Part shown: one piece after another, positions 1-26,370 of the stretch
Position numbering within the stretch: position 1 is the stretch's first letter
Layout of the letters: each line of letters starts with the position of its first letter
Notes under the pieces: model-generated
Database searches by the model: none
What the model was told of the DNA's origin: nothing
Seen by the model: the letters and a program-made list of their open reading frames with translations, nothing else
Position numbers and translations under genes: made by a program
NCBI RefSeq assembly: GCF_022458985.1
Contig: NC_061771.1
Location: 30,244,322 to 30,308,321, forward strand
Length of the DNA: 64,000 bases
Source: Mugil cephalus
Taxonomy: Eukaryota; Chordata; Actinopteri; Mugiliformes; Mugilidae
Direction of reading: 5' to 3'

Positions 1-497
1 TATAGGTGTGTGCAGGTAGAAACATGTGTGTACAGGTGTGTACAGGTAGAAACATGTGTCTACAGGTGTGCACAGGTAGAAACAGGTGTGTATATGTGTG
101 TACAGGTAGAAACAAGTGTTTACAGGTGTGTGCAGGTAGAAGCATGTGTTTATAGGTGTGTACAGACAGAAACAAGTGTGTACAGGTGTGTGCAGGTAGA
201 AACATGTGTTTATAGGTGTGTACAGACAGAAACAAGTGTGTACAGGTGTGTACGGGTAAAAACATGTGTCTACAGGTGTGTACAGGTGTGCACAAGTGTG
301 TACAGATAGAAACAGGTACATACAGGTAGAAACAGATGTGTACAGGTATGTACAAGTAGAAACATGTGTGTACAGGTGTGTACAGGTATGTACAGGTAGA
401 AACATGTGTGTACAGGTGTGTACAGATGTCTAGAGGAGTCCACAGACGTGTACAGGTGTGTTCAGGTAGATACAGATGTGTACACATGTGTACAGGT
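1..497. repeat. Minisatellite at the 5' end of sos1 intron 9
   Basis: Tandem units built on tgtgtacaggtagaaaca with variants in acaggtgtg, mixed roughly 20-bp and 10-bp spacing, running to the left edge. On the sos1 strand it starts only a few nucleotides after the exon 9 donor at 505, which reads CTCAG|GTACATTA. The same GTACA occurs throughout the array. Weak open frames in it are by-products of the repeat. Confidence 0.9.
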
Positions 498-505
498 TAA
501 TGTAC

Positions 506-7061
<6,556 letters not shown>

Positions 7062-7870
7062 GGCCGCGGCGGGGTCTCCGCTGTCGGAGAAGAAGCAGCC
7101 GGACTCACTGGCTCGGGTCAGCGGTTTACATGAACGCCGTGAGGGGCTGTCCGGGTCCGGTAGGGCGGGTGAAGCGGGCAGCCTCAGAACATCCAGGACG
7201 ATCCTCCGGAACAGCTGCCGTCAATGCGACCATCCTCGGCCGCTACGCGGAGATCGGCTAAGGGCTAGCTCCGCGGCTAGCGGCTAACTGGTGGGTGTAG
7301 CTCGGCTCACCGGGATGAGAGCATGGTGGGTGGCCGGTACCGGACCACCAGGACCGGGATGACAGTTAGCTGTGGTTAGCCTGTTAGCATGTAGCCGCTG
7401 CTAAGGTCAGCGGCTAGCCTCCATCGGCGGAGGGTCCGGGGGGAGGGGGGGGTGGGGGGGGTAGGGGGGGGGCTGACAGGTCACCAACGGTCGGTCCGAT
7501 CAACGGCCGCTGTCTGACGGTTACCGGCTGATTGCTGCGGATCAACGGCTGCTCTGTGCTCACCGCTCCGCCGCTAACACCGACACACCGGCTGTGGCGA
7601 GGCGACTCTCTAACGCTGTCCCCCCCCCCAAGATGCTCTGAAATGTGTCCGCTCTTCCAGCTCTATCCCCCGGACTCCCACAGACACCGGCTCCGGTCCC
7701 GGGCCCCAGACGGTCACCGAGCTAACGGCGGGCGGTTGTTGTGACTCCGGTGTGAGGTACGGTAGACGGTGGAGCGGTTACGCATGCGCGGTGGACAGGT
7801 GCTGACGTACATGGGCGGGGCTCCAGAGTGGGAGGGTGCGTGTCACAACCGCGACGATGCGCATGCGCTA
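7062..7870 (-). promoter_or_regulatory. sos1 5' UTR and CpG-rich promoter region
   Basis: GC-rich, CpG-dense sequence directly upstream of the sos1 start codon, without transposons. It contains a long G-run at 7438-7472 on the plus strand that could form a G-quadruplex. No TATA box is obvious. The transcription start cannot be placed from sequence. Confidence 0.65.
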
Positions 7871-8995
7871 CTTTAGACTTGCTGATGGAGAGACACACAC
7901 ACACAATAAGTACACTTTTTTCATACTGCCTTATCTTGCACAACCTACTACCTACCTGTCTATATTTAATCATTTTTCCAATTATATTAATTTGCATTAC
8001 CAATTTCAGTCATTTTAACCATCCCACAATATACAGAATGTTGCTATTTTTATTTTAAAAATAAAAACAGTAATTCTTTATTCCTTCTGAATAAAGAATT
8101 GCTATTTTTTGGTTATTGTTTTTATGTATGTATGCATGATACATGATCATAGGTCTAGGTTGCTAGGGGATGTCCCATGATGCACCGAGCTCCTGTCCTC
8201 TGTCTCCTCTATCTTCTGAGATTCGGTTTCTTTTTTGTTTTTTTCGTTTTGCATGCATCTACCCTGGGACCCCAGGAAGACCCGCTGACTGCCCGAGCAT
8301 TCAATGGGGATCCTTAAAATAAGTAAATAAATAAATAGATCCCTTGTTCCTCCACTGTGTCAACGCGTCACTCGTGAGTTTATTTAAAAATGATAGTTAC
8401 TTTTAGGTTCATATCAAAAGACTAAACTAAATTGAACTATTCTTTAAATGTCATTTCTATTTCTTTTTTCATGAAAAGACAAAGAAGTAGTTTCTCCTTC
8501 GTATTTGTATCTAGTCCTGAATTGTTAGAGTAGAAGAAGAGGACCAAGATGTCTCCACATTGCCAGCGTTGCTTTGTTTACCCCAAATGGAGCAAATGTG
8601 CTCAGAAACTATGAATTTATTCCAACACAGAGGAGATTCACAACAAACCTCTACACCTCGTCGTCATCCATGAGTCTGGCTATTAATTACTGATTATTGA
8701 TTAGTGTGAGATCTGATCATCAGCGGCTTCTTCTAGAGATGAAGGTTGGACACATAAAAGTGAAATCTGTCAACATATAACGTCTTATCAATAATCCCTT
8801 TCATGTGTTGTCTGGTACCATCTCTTCAAAAGTTTATCGTCCTCTGATCAATAATTCACATGATGCCGATCGATGTGAGTTTATCTGGGATGAACCACAG
8901 AGTCGCCTTAGTTCACCGGACAAATATTTAATCATAATAAATACAATCAACCAGTTGCACCAGAAACCAGGAGACACTTCAGTCTGTTCATGTTT
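7871..8995. other. Intergenic, AT-rich, with a LINE 3' tail
   Basis: No gene seen. The segment 8255-8336 (ccctgggaccccaggaagac, then ggggatcc and a TAAA-type repeat) is typical of the 3' end of a teleost LINE. The rest is unique-looking AT-rich sequence. Confidence 0.55.
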
Positions 8996-9035
8996 ATTTA
9001 CAGCAGGGGGCGCAAGAGGGCACCAGAACGTCCAG

Positions 9036-9900
9036 AAGTATCAGAGGGTATCAGAGTAGCAGAGGGTATCGGAGGGTATGAGAAGGTATCAGAAGGTATC
9101 AGAAGGTATCGGAGGGTATGAGAAGGTATCAGAGGGTATCAGAGGGTATCGGAGGGTATGAGAAGGTATCAGAGGGTATCAGAAGGTAGCAGAAGGTAGC
9201 AGAGGGTAGCAGAGGGTATCAGAGGGTATGAGAAGGTATCAGAGGGTATCAGAGGGTATCAGAGGGTATCAGAAGGTATCAGAAGGTATCAGAGGGTATC
9301 AGAGGGTATCGGAGGGTATGAGAAGGTATCAGAGGGTATCAGAAGGTAGCAGAAGGTAGCAGAGGGTATCAGAGGGTATCAGAGGGTATGAGAAGGTATC
9401 AGAGGGTATCAGAGGGTATCAGAGGGTATCAGAAGGTAGCAAAAGGTAGCAGAAGGTAGCAGAAGGTATCAGAGGGTATCAGAAGGTATCAGAGGGTATC
9501 AGAAGGTAGCAGAAGGTAGCAGAGGGTATCAGAGGGTATCAGAGGGTATGAGAAGGTATCAGAGGGTATCAGAGGGTATCAGAGGGTATCAGAAGGTAGC
9601 AAAAGGTAGCAGAAGGTAGCAGAAGATATCAGAGGGTACCGGAGGGTATGAGAAGGTATCAGAGGGTATCAGAAGGTAGCAGAAGGTAGCAGAGGGTATC
9701 AGAGGGTATCAGAGGCAATGAGAGGGTATCAGAAGGTAGCAGAAGGTAGCAGAAGGTATCAGAAGGTATCAGAGGGTATCGGAGGATATGAGAGGGTATC
9801 AGAGGGTATCAGAGGGTATCGGAGGGTATGACAAGGTATCAGAGGGTATGAGAAGGTATCAGAGGGTATCAGAAGGTATCAGAGGGTATCAGAAGGTAGG
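9036..9900. repeat. 10-bp minisatellite, unit agagggtatc
   Basis: About 85 copies of a 10-bp unit, varying mainly between agagggtatc, agaaggtatc, agaaggtagc and ggagggtatg. Variants recur in fixed runs, so there is a higher-order pattern. The flank to 10030 holds decayed units. Intergenic between sos1 and tmem178. Confidence 0.95.
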
Positions 9901-10030
9901 CATGAAGAGTCTCAAAGGGTTTTGGGAGATATCACAGTATCGGGGGTATCAGAGGGCAGCAGGGAGTAGTACGGGTATCAGAGGGTATCAGGGTGTATCA
10001 AGGGGTAGTAGGTATCAAGGAGTGCATTAG

Positions 10031-11292
10031 GATTACATGAGCGGGCATAGACACCGACTCTGACTCCTTGATATGGTAAATAACACAGCACCAAGCAACA
10101 GTCATTCTGTTATCAGGGTCATATACCTGGACCACCTGGTCCACCTGGACCTCCCCTCACTTCCTGTGTGAGACAGACCCAGAGTCTGAGGGGGAAGGGG
10201 GTGAAGGTCTGGTTCTGGACCAAGAGTTCTGTGGTTGTATGTCGGTGATGTTCCTCATTCAGTTTGTGGTGGAGCTGGAGGCGACGGTAGAGTTTATTCA
10301 GTCATATAAATATTTTATATACATATAATTGTCTGGAGGAAGAACCCTGGGATCCAGACTTCCAGTGACTCCAGGACACGGTTCTGTGGTCAGGTGGGTC
10401 GTCCTCTGGGACCAGAAGATAAAACATCACGATCAGAAGATTCAAGTGATTCTGGTCCAGTCTGATCTCTGTCTCTGGTTTCTCAACATTTCAGCCTCCG
10501 TCATAGCTACAGTAACTCGGACTCCGTGGGTTGTGATTGACACAATTATTGACACCTGGACTAGAGGACAGGAGATGGACAGCTTGTCCATCAGTAGAAC
10601 TTAATGATTGTCTTCACCCTGATGCTTCAGCTCCTGAACATTAAAGGTTATACCAGAGATGAACTGAGAACTGAGGAACCACTTCACCCTTTAGACCCAG
10701 TGATTGATTTAGAGTCAGCTGAAACCAGAACCAGATCCACCACCACCACAGAGATAAACCAGACAGCAGAGATGATCAGCTGGAGAATCTGGACAGATGG
10801 AGCAGGTCTGAGGATTTGGATCATGTCAAAAGACCTGGACCAGGACTTCTACCAGGTCTGAGGACTAGGACCAAATCTGAGGACTGATCTCAGTGCTGTC
10901 AGTTCTGTTCAGTGGTTTTTGTTTATATCTGATTCTGGTTCTAGTCAAATCTCATTCAGTCCAGCTGATCTGTGGCCTTGACGCACCTGGACTCACCTGG
11001 ACCTGATTAATGATCAGCGGAAAACAAATCCTGATCACACCTGTACACGAGGACCAGGTGAGTCCAAGCCGGAGCTCAGCAGCAACTAGATTTACAGATT
11101 TCATGAACTAAACATTCACCTCGATTTTAGATTGAGTGTTTTTAAAGGTTCATTAACATCCACATCAGAAACGACTAATACTGGAGGAGTTCCTCCCAAA
11201 AACTGGCTTCAATGGATCTGCTCCAAACTTCTGTCATTAACCACTACTCCTCCTTTTCTTCCTCTTCCTCCTCCTCCTCCTCAGCCAGCTGA
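10031..11292. other. tmem178 3' flank, probable 3' UTR
   Basis: No coding region supported. A minus-strand AATAAA lies at 10293-10298, about 1 kb past the tmem178 stop, and could end its transcript. A CT-rich stretch lies at 11247-11285. Confidence 0.4.
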
Positions 11293-17529
<6,237 letters not shown>

Positions 17530-17530
<1 letters not shown>

Positions 17531-18840
17531 TCAATAAACATGAACACATGAACACAAGATGAACACACGATGAACGTGGTGAGCTCATTATAAACACATG
17601 ATGAACTCATCACACGATGAACACTTGACGAACAAATGATGAACACATGATAAACACATTATGGTCAGATGATGAACACAACACACATGAACACAACACA
17701 TGATTAACTTATGAACACACAATGAACACGTGACGAACACATGATTAACACATGATGAACATGTGACGAACACATGATGAATACATTATGAACACATGAT
17801 GAACAAAACACACGACGTACATGACACGATGAACACATGAAGAACACAACACATGATGAACACATGAACACATGATGAACATATTATAAACACATGATGA
17901 ACAAATGATGAACACATTATGGACACATGATGACTATAACACACAATGAACAAATGATGAACACATGATTAACTCATGAACACATTATGAACACATTATG
18001 GACCCATGATGACCATAACACATGATGAACACGTGATGAACACATAATGAACTCATCACATGATTAACACATGATGAACACAGGACATAATGAACACAAC
18101 ACATGATGAACTCATTATGAACAAGTGACAACACAAAATGAACACATGATGAATACAACACATGACGCACATGACACACGATGAACACACGGTGAACACA
18201 TGATGAACATATTAAAAACACATGATGAACACACAATGAACACAACACAAGATGAACACATGATGAATACAACACATGACGAACATGACACACGATGAAC
18301 ACACGGTGAACACATGAACTCATGATGACCATATTATAAACACATGATGAACACATGATGACCATATTATAAACACATGATGACCATATTATAAACACAT
18401 GATGAACACATGATGACCATATTATAAACACATGATGAACACATGATGAACACATGATGACCATATTATAAACACATGATGAACACATGATGTACACATG
18501 ACGAACACATGATGAACACATGATGACCATATTATAAACACATGATGAACACATGATGAACACATGAATATATGATGAACACATGATGAACACATGATGA
18601 ACACATGAATATATGATGAACACATGATGAACACATGATGACCATATTATAAACACATGATGAACACATGATGACCATATTATAAACACATGATGAACAC
18701 ATGATGACCATATTATAAACACATGATGAACACATGATGAACACCTGAATATATGATGAACACATGATGTACACATGATGACCATATTATAAACACATGA
18801 TGAACACATGAATATATGATGAACACATGATGAACATGTG
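17530..18840. repeat. Minisatellite, unit atgatgaacac with longer composite units
   Basis: Over 100 copies of an 11-12 bp core (atgatgaacac). From about 18320 it forms a composite period of roughly 30-45 bp with accatattataaacacatg. Open minus-strand frames rich in MCSSCVHHVF are by-products. Confidence 0.95.
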
Positions 18841-20090
18841 GTGTGGATGCTGGTAGCGTTGTCATAGAAACACCAGCAGTGACTGAGTCACTGTCTCAGA
18901 AGTAATAATAAAAATAATGTAGGACTCTTTCACATGACCAAGTTTAGTGACGTCACCGTTGACCGATGAAGACAAGGATGAAGATTTAATAAGAACAAGT
19001 GAAGGTGGTGATGGAGGCCATGATGAAGATGATGATGATGATGAAAGTGACGATGATGAAGGTGATGACAAATGATGATGATGATGATGATGATGAACGT
19101 GATGATGATGATGAAGGTGACTTTACCCGCCCTCTGTTGGTCTCAGCTGACTCGTCAGGATGTTGTCGTGTTTCCGTGGCGACCTGGTGACTGAGGCCTC
19201 ATGGGAAATCTCAGGTGACTCCTGTCGTCCTCTCAGAGACAAACTCAACGTGACGGAGAAAAAAAAAAAACTTGTCCATTAGTTGATCAATAATTCATCA
19301 GCGTCCCTGCTGGACTCTGCTGCTTCCTGTAACACGACCCCCCCACACCACCTCCCCCTGGAGTCCCCCACCTTGACTTTGACATCTGCGATTGGCTGAG
19401 AGGACAGAGCTGGAAATAACTAGTGGTAAATGTGGTCATAAATCAGCTGATCAATAATCAGCTCTGAAATAAAGAATAAAGAAAACAGATCAATAAACGA
19501 CTGATCGTTAAAATCGTTTACTGATCCACAGACTCAGACAGACCGATTAAAGCTTCAGATGGGTCAGATTCTACAGCGTCAGCTTTTCTGTTTGCTGTTC
19601 AGGGTGACTGCAGCTCTACAGGGAAACACATTCAAACTCTGGTTCTATTCCTGGTTCTCAGGTAGAGAACCAGGAATAGAACCAGAGCAGTAAATAGTGT
19701 GTTACTGCACATATCGGGTTCATGTTGGTTCATGTCAGGCCTCAGTCATCTAATCTAATCTAATCTAATCTAATCTAATCTAATCTCTACCGATGTTCTG
19801 AATTTCAGACAAACTAAGCACCTTTCATCTTTGATCACTGAAAACTGACGTGTCACAGAAATACATTTATTCCATTTCGTTATGTTGGTGTGGTTTACAA
19901 ACAACTCACAGAGAACCAGACAGGGAACAAGTCGGTGAAACAGAACCATGTGACATACCAGATCACGTGTTCTTGTGTTTAATGCTGTGAGATGAAACCT
20001 GATCAAATAAATATTGATCTGGAAGTCATCTGAGCGCGCTCAGTGACCTCCGGGCCTCCGTGTTGAAAATTAATATTTGAAGATCAGCTG
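18841..20090. other. Intergenic with GAT microsatellite and (TAATC)n tail
   Basis: No gene seen. GAT-rich repeat at 19012-19118, and seven units of taatc at 19748-19786, a tail type seen on fish LINE/SINE copies. A second such tail is at 27092-27138. A short inverted pair around 19637-19687 (ggttctattcctggttctc against its complement) could fold. Confidence 0.5.
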
Positions 20091-20099
20091 ATTCACCGG

Positions 20100-20935
20100 C
20101 TACATGTAAAGAAGATGGAACGTACACTGTACAAACATGGAACCAACGTGGAACCAACATGGAAACCAATATGGAACTGGCATGGAAACAATATGGAACT
20201 GGCATGGAACCAACATGGAACCAACATGGAAACCAACATGGAACCAATATGAAACAACATGAAACCAATATGGAACTGGCATGGAACCAACCTGAAACCA
20301 ATATGGAACCAACATGGAAACCAATATGGAACTGGCATGGAAGCAACATGGAACCAACACTGAAGTAATATGGAACCAACATGGAACTTATATAGAACAA
20401 ACATGAAACCAACATGGAACCAATATGGAACCAGCATGGAATCAACAATAAAAAACAAATATGCAACTGGCATGAGAAGAAACATGGAACCAACATGAAA
20501 CTAATATGGAACCAACATGGAACCTATATGGGAACAAACATTGAACCAAAATATGGAACCAACATGGAACCTATATGGGAACAAACATTGAACCAAAATA
20601 TGGAACCAACATGGAACCAACATGGAACCAATATGGAAACCAATATGGAACCAACATGGAAACCAATATGGAACTGGCATGGAACCAATATGGAATCAAC
20701 AAGGAACCAATAAAAAACAAATATGCAACTGGCATGCGAAGAAACATGGAACCAACATGGAAACCAATATGGAACCAACATGGAACCTATAAAGAACCAA
20801 CATTGAACCAAAATATGGAACTGCCGTGGAACCAACCTGAAACCAACATGGAACCAACATGGAATCAACACTGAACAAACATGGAACCAACTGGGAGGTA
20901 ATATAGAACCAGCATGGAACCAATAAGGTTCATAC
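20100..20935. repeat. Minisatellite, unit ggaaccaacatggaaaccaa
   Basis: Mixed units of about 10-17 bp (ggaaccaacat, ggaaaccaatat, ggaactggcat) in varying order, plus a longer duplicated segment around 20520-20600. Shares over 30 bp of exact sequence with the tmem178 intron hairpin at 14562-14660. Confidence 0.93.
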
Positions 20936-22550
20936 ATCTTCACGACATGAATAGTAAACATGAGTGATGAAAGGAACAGTGGCAGTTTTTAGACTGAAAA
21001 CCATGGAACTAGAGGAACGACCACAGTTTGATCATCAGGACTAAAGAGGAGGAAATATCTGAGTGACTCCACAGGAACACAGGCGTCTAGGAGGCGTTGA
21101 GTTCCAGGTGTTTCCAGTCTGAGGACAGGAGGCCACCGGCTTCTATTCACATTACCAATAATTATGTTTCTCCTCAGTCTTCCACCAGCTGCTCAGAGAC
21201 AGAAACCCCCACAATCAATACCTGGGTGGAATATTTCCCACGATCCTCAGCTCTCTGCGTGTCATTAGCATTGTTTGCATCAGACCCCATCTACCCACCA
21301 CCCCCATCATCAGAAGTTATTGATCGCTGTCCTCCATCAGTTCGTATCGACCGACAGGACAGATACTGCTGCCTCACCTTCCACCAGGCAGGAGGGGGCG
21401 GGAGGACTTTGAGGTGGGGTGGGTGTGGGTGGGGGGGGGGGGGGGGGGGGTGGAGATGATGATCATGACCAGAGTTTTAATTAACGCTCGGTCAGAGCGA
21501 CTGTTCACTCTCTGAGGTGTGAATATAATCGCTGTGTTGAAACTGCTGATGATAGAGGTCACAGAGTGGGGGGAGGGAGGGGGGGTTATTGATTGGTGCA
21601 TTGAATCCTTGCAGACTAGTTCACCGTCACCGTCACTGTTTCTAAACCTTCAAGATGAAAACTGATGGATTTATTGATAAACTGTTGATTGACTGATTGA
21701 TCTGCTGACTTCCTTTTATTGATTCACAATAAAAGCCCGATGAGAGCTGATGGGTTGTTAGTTAAAGCAGTATCAGTGATTTGTTTCTTTAACTTTAATT
21801 ATATCTATTGTTTTTCTGAAGTCATGTTGACTCTGTTTGTGTGATCGGGTTATTGATCAGGTTATTATTGATCAGTTTGGACGGGAAGTGTTGAACCATC
21901 AGACTCAACTAATCGACCATCTGTGTCAAGGTCAAATTCAACCAGACTCTATGTGACTGAAGACGGAGACGTTTCTAAAATGTCCTTATCAGGTGAGACA
22001 TGGTAGGACTCAAACAGCCTCTGTCCTGCATGTTCACCAACCGCTACAAGAAATACATCACTCCATCACCTTCATCGTCGACAGCTCCTTCAGCCTGCAG
22101 ATCAGTTTCTCATCTTACTGTGTTTGATTTCCACCAGTGATCTCATGATCATCCTGCAGGTGGAAAACAAAACTCATGCCAAGAATTCTGATGGTGTCTT
22201 TTCTGCAGAAACGTTATTCACGGAAAAAAAAGAGGAACATATCTAACTGAAACAGCAGAGTGAGACGCTCTCTCTCACTCTCAGTCTTTTTAATGAGCTG
22301 CTCCATAAATCCTCCATATTTATCCTGATCATCTGACATAAGCCTGAAGCATCTTTGTTCTCCCTGAGAGTCAAACACGATGAACACGTTCCTTCATGGA
22401 CAGAATAACAGAACCTACCGGACGCAGTCTGCATGCTGAGCAGCTAGAGACGCTGAGAGTTCAACATTAACATTCACTGCAGAGACAGAACACAGCAGCT
22501 CATCAGCTGACGACACCGAGCTTTACTGTTCATCAGCAAGCTCTGAGCCC
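20936..22550. other. Intergenic, no gene seen
   Basis: Contains a G-run of about 20 at 21430-21450. No supported exon. Short frames on both strands have no recognisable motif. Confidence 0.5.
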
Positions 22551-22551
22551 A

Positions 22552-23905
22552 AGGTAGACTGGATACAAGCAGATTACACTGTAGAACCACCAGATTACAC
22601 TGTAGAACCATCAGATTACACTGTAGAACCACCAGATTACACTGGAGCACCATCAGATTACACTGTAGAACCATCACATTACATTGGAACACTGTAAAAC
22701 CATCAGATTACACTGTAACGCTATAACACCATCAGATTACACTGTAGCATCATCAGATTACACTGTAGAACCATCAGATTACACTGGAGCACCATCAGAT
22801 TACACTGTAGAACCATCAGATTACACTGTAACGCTATAACACCATCAGATTACACTGTAGCATCATCAGATTACACTGGAACATCGTCTGATTACACTGG
22901 AACACCATCAGACTACACTGTAGCGCCATAAAATTACACTGTAACACTGTAACATCACCAAATTACACAGTGGTACTCTCAGATTACACTGTAGCATCAT
23001 TATATTACACTGGAACACAATATTAAACTGTAACACTGTAACATCATTAGATTACATTGGAACACAATCAGATAACACTGCAGCATCATCAGATTAAACT
23101 GGACAGATTACAACATCACTATTAAATTACACTATAACACAGTCAGATTGGACTATAACACTGTAAAAGCACTGGATTTCATCACAAAACCTTCAGATTT
23201 CACTGTAACACCATCAAATTACACTGAAACATCACCTGATTACATTGGAATGTCATGTGATTACATTGGAACATCACCAGATTACACTGTGGCACCCTCA
23301 GGTTACACTGTAGCGTCGTTATGTTACATCGGAACACTGTAACATGACTGGATTACACTGGAACACCATCAGATTACACTGTGACATGATTAGATTACAC
23401 TGCAACACCATCATATTACACTGTAATATCATCAGATTACATTGTAATGCTGTAGCACTATTGGTTTACACTGTAGCGCCACCATCAAATTACACTATAA
23501 AACTGTCAGATTGGACTATAACACTGTAAAAGCACCGTATTTCACTGTAAAACATTCAGATTACACTGGAACACCATCAGATTACACTGTATAACCCTCA
23601 GATTACACTGGAACATCATTGGATTACACTGTAACATCACCAGATTATGGTGTAACACCATCAGATTACACTGGAACACTGGAACATCATCAGACTACAC
23701 TGGAGCACCATCAGATTATACTGGCACACAATGAGATTACAGCATCACCATCAGATTACACTATAACACAGTCAGATTGGATTATAACACTGTAGAAGCA
23801 CTGGATTCCATCGTAAAACCTTCAGATTTCACTGTAACACAATCAGATTATACTGAAATATCATCTGATTACACTGGAAAACCATCAGATTACACATTTC
23901 ATACC
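22552..23905. repeat. 21-bp-type minisatellite, unit cagattacactgtagaacca
   Basis: About 60 diverged copies of cagattacactgtagaaccat and related forms (gtaacaccat, ggaacaccat), with a duplicated larger block: the segment near 23145-23260 recurs near 23770-23885. Confidence 0.93.
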
Positions 23906-25263
23906 AAACTGAAAGATGTCCCCTTATTTTTTGCAAAGAAATATTCATTCATTTCACAATGTTCTAAATCCACTGGGAGTCTTGGGTTCCTTTGGGTCTT
24001 CTTGATTCATTTTGTTTTGTGGAGACGCGGCAGCGTTTAAGCTGCTAGCGCCACCTACCCTTAAAACTAAACACAGTCAAGTGCAAGTGTCCATGTGTGG
24101 GCCATTTTCTATTATGTTTAGAATTTACTGCGGGACAATTAAAAATGGACCACGAGCCACATTTGTCATACAGGCCATAGTTTGGACACCACAGATGTAG
24201 GACATAGCGCCAAGTAACTCCATGGCAATAACTTTTTATTTTATGCCTTTCTTTTTACTTGTGGTTCTTAAGACATAAGACATTGTTTATTTATCCAATG
24301 TATGGGAAATCACAGTAGTGCAGACATTCTGACAAGAATATATGCAAGAAATAATAACAAATTTAATGGAAAAATACAAAAATAACAACAGTGACAAATA
24401 TGTAGATGTATGTAAGAGTTTTTCCTTATGTGAAACTAAGCTACTGTGACCAAGCAATTTCCCATTAAGGTCTATCAAAGTCTAAGTCTAATGAACCTTG
24501 TATTAGTTCTTCAGACCACAAAAATGTATTTGTTGAATGAGTAAAGGATGGCCTCAGACTCTCTCTACACCAGTACATGTTTGACATAAAGAGCATTTAC
24601 GGGAGGATGATGACTGAATGCATAAATGTTCAGGTTTACTGAGTTAAAAGTCGAAGCTGCTTCTTCTCTGACTCTTTGTTCAGCAAACATTCCCACTTCC
24701 TGCTGCGCTAGAACATCTGACCTCGGTAATGAGAGCCTTCAGTCTCCATTTTTGTGAAACGTTTTCTCTCCGTCCACCCTCGGCTGTCCCTGTCGCCATG
24801 ACGACGCCCACGCCGCCGTCTCCTCGTGGCTCGTTAAGGCCGGGGGTGTCGGGGCGTCGGCGAGGTTTAATGAGGCCCAGTGGTGAAATGGTGGACGCTC
24901 AGCAGCTCGGCCTCATTAAACCTCGGCAGCAACGCGCAGGGTGACCTGGGCCCCCCAACCCCCACCCCCCCACACCTCTGAAACCCCACCACCCACCACA
25001 CTGCTGGGCTCAGATAATAAACCCCACCACCCCACCACCAGAAAATGAGGACGCCAAGGTTGACCACAGCCGACTCCCTGCAGGCAGATAACGATCTGAA
25101 CGGCTTCAAACTGCAGCTTCAGATGGGGTCAGGTTTAATGTGTTCATCGTGTTTAACGTGTTCATGAAGCTGCACATGAACGGCGCCATCTTGTGGTCAT
25201 GGCCTCATAGGTTTGTGTACACGAGTTTCAAGACGTAAGTGTCGTCACCAGTTACATCTATCC

Positions 25264-25296
<33 letters not shown>

Positions 25297-25429
25297 GTCG
25301 ATCTGTCTGTGTTGCCATGGAAACAGTGATGTAATATTAATGCATCCAATCAGGGAGCAGGTGAATTATTAATGACCTCCAGGTTCAGACAGAATATTCA
25401 GTTTGATGGACAGCTGGAGGGAAACATAA

Positions 25430-25462
<33 letters not shown>

Positions 25463-25690
25463 CAATAGAAATACAGACATGTCCAGCCGGGGGACAGGTG
25501 TCCAGTGAGGGGACAGGTGAGGACTGGTTTGGACTGAAAACGTCTTCATGTCTTTGAAGCACTGAAGCTGGAATCCATGTGGACAGAGACAGAGACTTCT
25601 AGGACTCTAAGAGAAGGACACGGAGGAGACGATATTTCTTCTTCTTCTTCTTCTTCTTCAATTTCCGGTAGATTTGAACCTCATCATCAG
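23906..25690. other. Intergenic with dispersed repeat fragments and microsatellites
   Basis: A fragment at about 24105-24200, with ggaccacgagccacatttg and catagtttggacacca, resembles the end of a hAT-like element. 24280-24490 looks like an AT-rich LINE 3' region. Microsatellites: (TATC)n at 25255-25295, (ATT)n at 25428-25459, (CTT)n at 25638-25660. No gene seen. Confidence 0.5.
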
Positions 25691-25714
25691 TAAAACTTTG
25701 ATTGTTTTATATAA

Positions 25715-26370
25715 TTGATGATGAACACGAGAGACAATAGAGACATCAGAGACAAATAGAGATATCAGAGACAAACAAAGATATCAGAGACAAACAGAGA
25801 TATCAGAGACAAACAAAGACATCAGAGACACCAGCAACAGAGACAAAGAGAGACATCAGAGGCAAACAGAGACAGAGACATCAGCTACATCAGCAACATC
25901 AGAGACATCAGAGACATCAGAGACAAACAAAGACATCAGAGACACCAGCAACAGAGACAAAGAGAGACATCAGAGACAAACAGAGACATCAGAGACAAAC
26001 AGAGACATCAGAGACACCAGCAACAGAGACAAAGAGAGACATCAGAGACAAACAGAGACATCAGAGACAAACAGAGACATCAGAGACAAACAGAGACATC
26101 AGAGACAGCGACAAACAGAGACATCAGAGGCAAACAGAGACAGAGACAAAGAGAGACATCAGAGACAAACAGAGACAGAGACAAACAGAGACATCAGCGA
26201 CATCAGCAACATCAGAGACGTCAGAGACAAACAGAGACATTAGAGACAAACAGAGACATCAGTGACAGAGACATCAGAGACAAACAGAGAGAGACAAACA
26301 GAGACATCAGCGACATCAGCAACATCAGAGACATCAGAGACAAACAGAGACATCAGAGACAAACTGGTCC
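25715..26370. repeat. Minisatellite, unit gagacaaacagagacatca
   Basis: About 35 units of roughly 18-20 bp, with variants in caccagcaacagagacaaag and catcagcgacatcagcaac forming longer composite units. Confidence 0.93.

Noticed and set aside
9036-9900. CRISPR-like regular repeats (also at 22552-23905)
   Set aside because: Direct tandem repeats without unique spacers in a vertebrate genome; minisatellites.
17985-18809. Minus-strand open frame of 274 codons rich in CSSCVHHVF
   Set aside because: By-product of the 11-12 bp minisatellite.
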